A stretch of DNA of 5,266 nt, from positions 1-5,266 of the forward strand of contig VSPW01000140.1 of NCBI GenBank assembly GCA_009775535.1, written 5' to 3'. The notes beneath the pieces are model-generated. The model was not told the origin of the DNA and did not search any database. It worked only from the letters and a program-made list of their open reading frames with translations. Position numbers and translations under genes: made by a program. This DNA is from Muribaculaceae bacterium. GTDB taxonomy: Bacteria; Bacteroidota; Bacteroidia; Bacteroidales; Muribaculaceae. Each line of letters starts with the position of its first letter. The stretch's first letter is position 1. Below are positions 1-5,266 of this stretch, piece after piece.

Positions 1-352
1 TCCACCCCCCCCCAAATAGTCCAATTATATGAAGAATTGTACGGTAGCTATTGGGAACATTGAAAAAGATAACACCCACCACCCAAAGAATCCCAACAAA
101 ATAAACTACTTGCCATATGAAATTAAAAAATCCTTTTAATGTAGGTTTAATGCCAAACCAACCGGATATCATTACAAATGTGTTTACTGCGACAAAACAT
201 ATGGCTTCTAAATATGTTCTAAGAATACAGTCTATAGATAAGATCGTATCAGCAGAAGGCGATTTAAGTGCAGTAAAATTAGCGTGTAGGCCTAATACCA
301 TAATCATCGCTAAAACGCGAAGTATCTCGAAATTTATCTTACGTTCAGCCAT
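1..352 (-). CDS. Acyltransferase-3 family membrane acyltransferase, N-terminal part (cut by window edge)
   Basis: This partial gene starts at ATG 352-350, and 117 codons are visible before the left edge cuts it. Family members are integral membrane enzymes that move acyl groups, often acetyl, onto sugars of surface polysaccharides. The N-terminus reads MAERKINFEILRVLAMIMVL, followed by GLHANF. Arg12 and His23 are spaced as in the R/K-x10-H motif of the first membrane span, where the His is thought to be catalytic. A second span holds FVAVNTFVMISGWFGIK (residues 53-69), a typical second-helix block of the family in Bacteroidota-like proteins, and a third hydrophobic stretch covers about residues 77-98. 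The start is supported because later Met codons (16, 18) would remove Arg12. The gene follows the glycosyltransferase stop by 37 bases and is probably the next operon member. The visible end includes three Gly codons made from a nine-G run (residues 114-116). Full family members have about 330-380 residues, so roughly two thirds is missing. The acyl donor and target sugar cannot be told. Confidence 0.85.
   Translation of the reverse strand, partial: MAERKINFEILRVLAMIMVLGLHANFTALKSPSADTILSIDCILRTYLEAICFVAVNTFVMISGWFGIKPTLKGFFNFIWQVVYFVGILWVVGVIFFNVPNSYRTILHIIGLFGGGW
5..13 (-). repeat. Nine-base poly-G tract inside the acyltransferase coding strand
   Basis: Nine consecutive C on the plus strand are nine G on the coding strand. 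They encode Gly114-Gly116 of the truncated acyltransferase, between Phe113 and Trp117. At this length the acyltransferase frame is kept through the tract to the window edge. Loss or gain of one or two G would shift the frame about a third of the way into the protein. Such tracts are known slippage sites in surface-sugar genes of other bacteria. Whether this one varies in length cannot be seen here. Homopolymers are also sequencing-error prone. Confidence 0.9.
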
Positions 353-360
353 ATTAAGTA

Positions 361-364
361 TCCT
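361..364 (-). promoter_or_regulatory. Possible ribosome binding site of the acyltransferase gene
   Basis: On the coding strand AGGA lies eight bases before the ATG at 352-350, in the 37-base gap after the glycosyltransferase stop. It is the clearest Shine-Dalgarno-like match in the window. The other starts have A/T-rich leaders with weak or no match. A four-base match may be chance. Confidence 0.35.
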
Positions 365-389
365 ACGCTCTTTTGATAGTCTGTTTCTA

Positions 390-1370
390 CTACTTTCTTA
401 TGAGGCTAAGGGCTAATAGACAAGCCCTATAAAAATATTGAGAATATGATTTATTCAATACCGATTTCTGGATTTTTTGGTCTAATGTCAGGCCTCCTAA
501 TTCTTTGAGTTTACAATAGAAATAATTATACTCATCAATGCGCTTAAAATCCGATGCAATATTTAACGCCCTCCTATAGAATGCAATCTCGCATTGGGTT
601 AAAATATTCTTATCATCCACATCAAGTAACCGCAACATTTTACGCCGAATGTCCCAATATCCTTTATGATTTTCCATTTGTTTTTCATATGATATCTGGT
701 AACTATGTGAACCTGCATACCGTATGTATTTAAACAATGGTTTGTCAATAAAGCCAGTGACTGAATCAATGGTTTGAGGCAACAGGAATTGTAGATTCTG
801 ACCATACCTGGAAATGGGAAGCTCATGGCTGCTATAAAATTCGTGATGCATTTGAGCCCGTACCATATATGCTCCTGCCCAGTTATTTGTATGCCCAGTT
901 ATAAGGTCTAAAAAAATGTCACGCTCTTCCTTAGGCTCATTGGCCCCTACAAGAAGACGGGAAGTGTCTTCCAGGTTGTTCTCCTCTACGACATATCCGT
1001 TAGTCCTTACGACATTGCATTGTGGATTGTTTTCAAGGTATTTTGCCTGTAATAGACAAGACTCAGGCATTATATAATCGTCAACATCAAGTAATTGCAA
1101 ATACTTGCCAGTCGCCGCATTAGCCGCATTGACTATGGCGGCACAAACTCCTTGATTATCCTGACGGATAATTTGCAAATCATATTTTCTGGCATGGAAG
1201 GCATCTCTATATGATTCTGCAACCATATATGAGTCATCCGTAGAACCATCATCTACAAAAACGAGTTCTATATTGGGCCAAGTCTGCGATAAAATAGATT
1301 CAAATGACCGTTTTATAAATTTCGCCCCATTAAAACAGGCCATTAATATCGATACTTTACAATCAACCAT
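390..1370 (-). CDS. Family 2 glycosyltransferase (GT-A fold)
   Basis: This 326-residue cytoplasmic or membrane-associated enzyme likely adds one sugar from a nucleotide-sugar donor to the growing lipid-linked repeat unit. The N-terminal GT-A domain is clear: VSILMACFNGAKFIKRSFES (6-25) is the family start, VDDGSTDDS (39-47) is the nucleotide-binding block, and LLDVDDYIMP (93-102) carries the metal-binding DxD (Asp95, Asp97). WAGAYMVR (164-171) and YGQNLQFLLP (189-198) form the acceptor-side region. Where many family members carry an acidic ED pair as catalytic base, this protein has GQN; I recall GQN-type blocks in a subgroup of such enzymes, so this need not mean inactivity. The C-terminal 100 residues are helical-looking and end in a hydrophobic stretch with a basic tail (about 312-326), which may touch the membrane. 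The start is four bases after the flippase stop, with an A/T-rich leader and no Shine-Dalgarno match. Donor, acceptor and linkage cannot be predicted. Confidence 0.93.
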   Translation of the reverse strand: MVDCKVSILMACFNGAKFIKRSFESILSQTWPNIELVFVDDGSTDDSYMVAESYRDAFHARKYDLQIIRQDNQGVCAAIVNAANAATGKYLQLLDVDDYIMPESCLLQAKYLENNPQCNVVRTNGYVVEENNLEDTSRLLVGANEPKEERDIFLDLITGHTNNWAGAYMVRAQMHHEFYSSHELPISRYGQNLQFLLPQTIDSVTGFIDKPLFKYIRYAGSHSYQISYEKQMENHKGYWDIRRKMLRLLDVDDKNILTQCEIAFYRRALNIASDFKRIDEYNYFYCKLKELGGLTLDQKIQKSVLNKSYSQYFYRACLLALSLIRK

Positions 1371-1374
1371 AATT

Positions 1375-2898
1375 TTATTTACGATGTCTGATAACAGCTG
1401 AAATTATCTTGATGGAATACATATATTCATTGGTATGGCGGAACAATACAAAATAAACGGCAGCAATAATTGTAATATCAATCATCCCCCGGCATAAAAT
1501 TGAAACTACACTGCAGCTTTGTCCAAAGAGCAGTCCGTTTATATAGTTGCAACCACTGCACATTATTGTAGTCAATAGCGCATACATTAAATACTTACGG
1601 TAGTATATATATGGTGATTTGCCAAATGTGTATTTAAATATGAGTCTGGGCCAGTTCCAGCTGTTTGTTGAAAGAAATGCAATTGATGTCCCAAGCAATA
1701 TCCCGGCCAGGCCTAAATATCTAACCAATATTATAGAGACGCCCAGATTTACAATACCGGTAATTAGCGCAACATAACGGTCCTGGACAAAAATACCAGA
1801 TACGGTCTTAAATGTAAGTGCCGAACTGCGAATCATATCCACATACAAATTCAAGCAAATAATTGCCACAATCCAGATTTCAAATACATATTTGTTCCCC
1901 AGCCACCATTCTATAAAAGGATTTAACAAGCAAAACAGAAGGATGCAAATGGATGATATGACTACAAAATTCACAAAGAAAAGCACATTAAAAACTTCAT
2001 ACTGCTTTTCTTTAGACTCTGAAGACACCAAGTTTCCTACACTGTCTTTCACGCCTGACATCAATGGATTCGCTAATGCTTTGACCTGATTTACAATGAG
2101 GGTGTAGTTTGAGTATAAACCTACCACACCCAAACCAACAAATGAGGATATCAATATATTATCGGTACTATGCACCAAATAACCGCCTATCGATGTCAAG
2201 AAAAGGGCTTTTACATTGCGGACAATGTTTTTGCGGACATCTGTAGGCACAGAATATCTTATTTTTGTATTTATATATGGATATAGGCTATATACTTTTC
2301 TGCGAATCAACAAATTATACAAGCCATTACACATCAGTTCCACTAACAGGAACATGATATAATTTTTTAAATATACCAAAATGAGTATCTTGACTCCATA
2401 CATAAGAAGTTGGTACGTAAGATTATATCCAGCTAATTTATATTGCTTTTGATCAGAATTGATCAGGGACAATTTATCAGCCATAAGATAGCCGATAACA
2501 GAGTTGCCTACAAATATAAAATATACAATACCAATATAGCTTATCCCAGAATCATCATGTATCAAGTACTTAAGGAACGGGAACATAGCAATGGACAACA
2601 AAATTATGCCAATAGCTATATATCTATAGATCTTTCTATACAGTTGAACCAGGGCTATTATTTCAGGTTTGTTGCCATTGGCCAATGGCTTGTACAGATT
2701 ATAGACAATACTCACGCCAACTCCACTCTCTACCAGACTTAGCATGCCTATAACATTCATCAACAAACCGTTTAATCCTAGATATTCTTCTCCAAGGGTA
2801 TCTAAAAATATCTTTCTGGTAAGAAATCCAAGTACGGAAATCACTAATGTTATTCCCACACTTGACATGATATTTTTTATGGAATTAAGACTTCGCAT
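1375..2898 (-). CDS. Wzx-type polysaccharide repeat-unit flippase (MOP superfamily)
   Basis: This 507-residue protein is hydrophobic throughout, with about 12-14 likely membrane spans. Visible ones include residues 12-27, 41-65, 93-113, 119-140, 156-177 and 180-198. Family members move undecaprenyl-diphosphate-linked oligosaccharides from the inner to the outer face of the cytoplasmic membrane. Typical signatures are the basic start RSLNSIKNI before span 1, the block LGEEYLGLNGLLMNVIGMLS (35-54), and STDNILISSFVGLGVVGLYS (244-263) in the middle of the protein. The length is somewhat above many Wzx proteins but usual for this branch. The first Met is preferred over Met11, because the basic leader before span 1 is conserved in the family. 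This start lies 14 bases inside the end of the upstream iron-sulfur gene, which implies coupled translation. The product is assigned to the family with confidence. The gene symbol wzx would be a role name only and is not given, as Wzx proteins are recognised mostly by topology and context. Confidence 0.92.
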   Translation of the reverse strand: MRSLNSIKNIMSSVGITLVISVLGFLTRKIFLDTLGEEYLGLNGLLMNVIGMLSLVESGVGVSIVYNLYKPLANGNKPEIIALVQLYRKIYRYIAIGIILLSIAMFPFLKYLIHDDSGISYIGIVYFIFVGNSVIGYLMADKLSLINSDQKQYKLAGYNLTYQLLMYGVKILILVYLKNYIMFLLVELMCNGLYNLLIRRKVYSLYPYINTKIRYSVPTDVRKNIVRNVKALFLTSIGGYLVHSTDNILISSFVGLGVVGLYSNYTLIVNQVKALANPLMSGVKDSVGNLVSSESKEKQYEVFNVLFFVNFVVISSICILLFCLLNPFIEWWLGNKYVFEIWIVAIICLNLYVDMIRSSALTFKTVSGIFVQDRYVALITGIVNLGVSIILVRYLGLAGILLGTSIAFLSTNSWNWPRLIFKYTFGKSPYIYYRKYLMYALLTTIMCSGCNYINGLLFGQSCSVVSILCRGMIDITIIAAVYFVLFRHTNEYMYSIKIISAVIRHRK

Positions 2899-4060
2899 AA
2901 AATAACCGACCTAACCTATATTTCATACTTATCTTTACCTTATCAAAGAAAGTATATCTTTGTGCACGTATAACGGATTCCTCGACTGTATGGGCCTGTA
3001 ATGACCTATAGAATCTACGGGTACGCGGGTTATAGCTTGTAGGCTCAATCAAGCAAGGATTCTTTTTTGATGCTGATGCTAAATCTGTTGGAGTTATATC
3101 CGCCAATTTATCTTTTATCCGGCAAAATAATTCCTTCCCCAGTCTGGTATTTACACAGAGGAGTGAAACGCCCTTATTGTCGTTGTAACAATCTTTTTTC
3201 AGGTCTTCTACGCCCCAAAAGTCCCCGACTGTAAAATCGGCTTGACTGTGTGAATGCTTAAAACGGCAAGTTGTACAGCTTTCACGTAGGAAAAGGTTAT
3301 CGATGAATCCGGATACATAAGGATCTTTTCTTCCGTCAACGGAGATTGTATTTCCATTTTCAAGCCTAATTGTCAATCTGTAAGATTTCCACCCGGCTGA
3401 TTTGTCCCTGAAGTTTATTCCGACTATTTTTGATTTAAACTTCTGTTCCATTTCTGATATATATCTGTCAAATACGCCAGGCGATGGAACGCCATGACAT
3501 ACAACTTCCATACATATCAAATTATCATTACCAGACTTACCGACCAAAGATCTTGCCCCCGCACATTGGCAAGGTGTTCCGGGGAATAGGACTGTATGTC
3601 CATTCCGTGACAACCGCTTTACATCCTTAAGGGCTTGGGCTGTCCTGCTTTGCACGTATTTTGAGCTACGAAGCCTGATTAATCCGGCTTCACTGTCAAC
3701 TGTTTCATGATGCACTTCCTGTCTTGAATTGAAAGACGCACCACAGACAGAGCCTCCTGCAGCAAGAATATTATTAGCGAGCATAGTAAAAACACCTCCA
3801 GATGAACTATTTTGGAGAACTTCCTCCGAATTTGCCCGACAGGCATATATTTCGTCTACCCTCCCCAATTTTTTTACATTCAATACTGGACAAGCCCGGC
3901 TACAGGCTCCACAATTGACGCATCTATCAGAGTCAACCCATGGGTAAAAGAAGCCCCGTTTATCCTGCTGCATACTGATGCAGGAAATCCCGCATGAAGC
4001 GACACAGCTTTCGCAGCCAGTACAGTCTTGATGTGGAATAATATCAAGAGGTTTCATCAT
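2885..4060 (-). CDS. Coenzyme F420 hydrogenase/dehydrogenase beta-subunit-like iron-sulfur protein
   Basis: This 391-residue protein matches the FrhB/FdhB-type family, flavin and Fe-S redox proteins. An N-terminal ferredoxin-like domain has two four-cysteine motifs: Cys13, 16, 19, 23 and Cys47, 50, 53, 57, the latter followed by Pro. The usual Pro after the first motif is Gly24. Then come SSSGGVF (85-91), FPGTPCQCAGARSL (159-172), VCHGVPSPGVF (187-197), FRDKSAGWKSY (217-227), Cys262-x2-Cys265, and ADFTVGDFWG (274-283), all hallmarks of this family in polysaccharide loci. Cys164, 188, 262 and 265 could bind a further cluster; this is inference. No membrane span is seen, so it should be cytoplasmic. 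ATG 4060 overlaps the stop of the pyruvyl transferase gene as ATGA; a second ATG follows directly at 4057-4055. Its reaction is not known. The family name comes from methanogen hydrogenases and does not imply F420 use here. A reductive step on a sugar or nucleotide sugar, or a role with the pyruvyl transferase, is possible. Confidence 0.92.
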   Translation of the reverse strand: MMKPLDIIPHQDCTGCESCVASCGISCISMQQDKRGFFYPWVDSDRCVNCGACSRACPVLNVKKLGRVDEIYACRANSEEVLQNSSSGGVFTMLANNILAAGGSVCGASFNSRQEVHHETVDSEAGLIRLRSSKYVQSRTAQALKDVKRLSRNGHTVLFPGTPCQCAGARSLVGKSGNDNLICMEVVCHGVPSPGVFDRYISEMEQKFKSKIVGINFRDKSAGWKSYRLTIRLENGNTISVDGRKDPYVSGFIDNLFLRESCTTCRFKHSHSQADFTVGDFWGVEDLKKDCYNDNKGVSLLCVNTRLGKELFCRIKDKLADITPTDLASASKKNPCLIEPTSYNPRTRRFYRSLQAHTVEESVIRAQRYTFFDKVKISMKYRLGRLFYAKS

Positions 4061-5202
4061 AGCATATCCGACATAGACATTGCACTTTCTTTAAGCTTAG
4101 CTACGGTAGTCTGCAATATAGATTTTATTTCGGATTCATTGTCTTCTATAAATTGGAATGCATGCATAAGGTCTGCATCATTCTCTAAATTCTGCACGGG
4201 CAGCACATATTTTTCATATTCCCCAAATATATCTTTTGCTATACCGCGGGCCTTTACAGAATAGCCCAACACCAAAGTAGGTATCCCTGTGGAGTATGCT
4301 GCAATTGATGCATGTGTCCGTGCCGCAACAATAAACCGGCATTGAGATATGACGCCCTTGATTTTTGTGGCGTCGGTATCATCAATCATACATATCCTTT
4401 TTGTATGATTGAATTCGTTGTACAATTGTAATAGCGGCTTCCTGTCATCGTTGTCAGACCAAACGACATGCGGAATTAGCGCCACATTCATATCGGTATC
4501 TTCAAGTATATGATTTATCAGTCTGCGGTAATTGTTCATTACCCGTATACCGTCTTTTGAATAGTCCATTGCCATGGGCGACAGGTTGATTCCAACAGTA
4601 TTGCCATTGATAAAGCCCTCCGGCAATGTTGTAGAAGTATCGCAATCAAGCGTAAAGGCCGGGTCTGCCGCCATTGTAACATTGGTCAATCCATGATCGG
4701 TCAATGCTTTATATGTAATACTTTCGCGAGCGATAATACGGTGATAGCCACGTAAGTCTTCCAGCATGGCATCATCAATATTCGATGGCTCAATTGAACA
4801 GCCCCATAGGATTGTTTTCGCTCCTTTGCTGCGGAGCAATTCATTCATTCTATATATATACACAGGCTTGCCGTAACAGTAATTATCCCCGCCAAAAGAC
4901 AGACATACTGTAGTACTGTCAACTTGCTTAAGCATCGATCGATAGGTCTCCTTTTCATAAGCCATGTTGTCGTTAAACAACCTATAGCGTATTAATGATG
5001 CAATCCTTCCAAGTACAGATATTGGTGTCTGCTGGTCCACAATCCTGCATATATCACCGATACCATATTGCAAATCCTGACCTTTGTTTTTTGACACCAA
5101 TATAATATCACGGCCTTTACATATCTTTGCGGTAGAACGCACTAATGCCTCACATCCGTGGTTACCACTGCCTCCATGAGGATATAGGATCACTTTTTGC
5201 AT
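4057..5202 (-). CDS. Polysaccharide pyruvyl transferase family protein
   Basis: This 381-residue cytoplasmic protein belongs to the family of CsaB/WcaK-like enzymes, whose characterised members transfer pyruvate from phosphoenolpyruvate to form ketals on sugars of cell-wall and capsular polymers. The N-terminal glycine-rich block is GGSGNHGCEALVRS (10-23). Next come LSFGGDNYCYG (100-110), ILWGCSIEP (130-138), ARESITYKAL (157-166) and ADPAFTL (178-184). The second domain starts near VGINLSP (202-208) and holds LIPHVVW (241-247). The signature AARTHASIAAYSTGIPTLVL (292-311) contains the Arg-x-His pair (Arg294, His296) typical of the active site, and is followed by GYSVKARGIAKDIFG (312-326). The length is normal and nothing looks broken. 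Its stop overlaps the next start by four bases (ATGA), so it is probably translated together with the Fe-S protein. Some family members may act on other substrates, so pyruvylation of the repeat unit is likely rather than certain. Confidence 0.92.
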   Translation of the reverse strand: MQKVILYPHGGSGNHGCEALVRSTAKICKGRDIILVSKNKGQDLQYGIGDICRIVDQQTPISVLGRIASLIRYRLFNDNMAYEKETYRSMLKQVDSTTVCLSFGGDNYCYGKPVYIYRMNELLRSKGAKTILWGCSIEPSNIDDAMLEDLRGYHRIIARESITYKALTDHGLTNVTMAADPAFTLDCDTSTTLPEGFINGNTVGINLSPMAMDYSKDGIRVMNNYRRLINHILEDTDMNVALIPHVVWSDNDDRKPLLQLYNEFNHTKRICMIDDTDATKIKGVISQCRFIVAARTHASIAAYSTGIPTLVLGYSVKARGIAKDIFGEYEKYVLPVQNLENDADLMHAFQFIEDNESEIKSILQTTVAKLKESAMSMSDML

Positions 5203-5264
5203 AAATCCATCAATTTTATGAATAAATACATCCCAACGGCATTGCGGTTAAGGATAAGTTTTTT
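5190..5264 (-). CDS. Possible C-terminal end of an upstream gene (cut by window edge)
   Basis: One minus-strand frame stays open from the right edge through 24 codons, reading LILNRNAVGMYLFIKLMDLC near its end. It stops at TGA 5192-5190, 13 bases inside the pyruvyl transferase gene. This would resemble the 14-base overlap at the iron-sulfur/flippase junction and would fit a continuing operon. However, 24 open codons can occur by chance. Another frame stops at TAA 5250-5248 and would leave a 45-base gap instead. No family can be named. If neither frame is coding, the last 64 bases are an upstream leader in which I see no convincing promoter. Confidence 0.3.
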   Translation of the reverse strand, partial: KKLILNRNAVGMYLFIKLMDLCKK

Positions 5265-5266
5265 TA

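Noticed and set aside
353..389. Possible terminator or promoter in the 37-base gap between glycosyltransferase and acyltransferase
   Set aside because: I find no inverted repeat with a T run, and the gap is too short and featureless to support a promoter call.
117..416. Plus-strand ORF of 99 codons
   Set aside because: It lies opposite the acyltransferase N-terminus and the end of the glycosyltransferase, which have clear family motifs. Its own translation shows no recognisable domain.
599..826. Minus-strand ORF of 75 codons
   Set aside because: It is in a different frame wholly inside the glycosyltransferase gene, which is intact there, and it resembles no family.
2443..2742. Plus-strand ORF of 99 codons, with a smaller one at 1892-2089
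   Set aside because: Both are antisense shadows of the flippase gene with no motif or initiation signal of their own.
3729..4264. Three plus-strand ORFs of 61-78 codons
   Set aside because: They run antisense to the cysteine-rich start of the iron-sulfur gene and the end of the pyruvyl transferase gene, whose motifs explain the sequence.
4850..4861. TA-repeat-like stretches (also near 1603-1613 and 2620-2640)
   Set aside because: They are short and imperfect and fall in coding sequence rich in Ile (ATA/ATT) and Tyr (TAT/TAC) codons, so composition explains them.

Overview
The window reads as an internal segment of a surface-polysaccharide (capsule, O-antigen or exopolysaccharide) biosynthesis locus. 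All supportable genes lie on the minus strand, so transcription runs from the right edge to the left edge. The protein types, the AT-rich composition, the A/T-rich leaders with little Shine-Dalgarno signal at most starts, and the Fe-S reductase-like gene point to an anaerobic bacterium. A Bacteroidota (Bacteroidales-type) source is the most likely reading, but this is inference: no marker gene is present to fix the taxon.

In transcription order (right to left): (0) a possible last 24 codons of an upstream gene, ending inside the start of the next gene (5190-5264, weak); (1) a polysaccharide pyruvyl transferase family protein (4057-5202); (2) a coenzyme F420 hydrogenase/dehydrogenase beta-subunit-like iron-sulfur protein (2885-4060); (3) a Wzx-type multi-membrane-span oligosaccharide flippase (1375-2898); (4) a family 2 glycosyltransferase (390-1370); (5) the first 117 codons of a membrane acyltransferase of the acyltransferase-3 family, cut by the left edge (1-352). 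The junctions are very tight: a 4-base ATGA overlap, a 14-base overlap, a 4-base gap and a 37-base gap. No internal promoter or terminator is visible, so the genes look like one operon with translational coupling.

Together the genes fit a pathway in which a lipid-linked repeat unit is assembled on the inner face of the cytoplasmic membrane by glycosyltransferases, decorated with pyruvate ketal and acyl groups, and exported by the flippase. The initiating transferase, the polymerase (Wzy), chain-length control and export genes are not in the window. The repeat-unit structure cannot be derived from the sequence.

The points most worth a second look are an uninterrupted nine-G run in the coding strand of the truncated acyltransferase, where slippage could switch the gene on and off, and the translationally coupled pyruvyl transferase / F420-hydrogenase-beta-like pair, whose redox partner gene has no obvious role in sugar chemistry. 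I see no mobile element, CRISPR array or RNA gene, and no gene-free stretch longer than about 40 bases except possibly the last 64.
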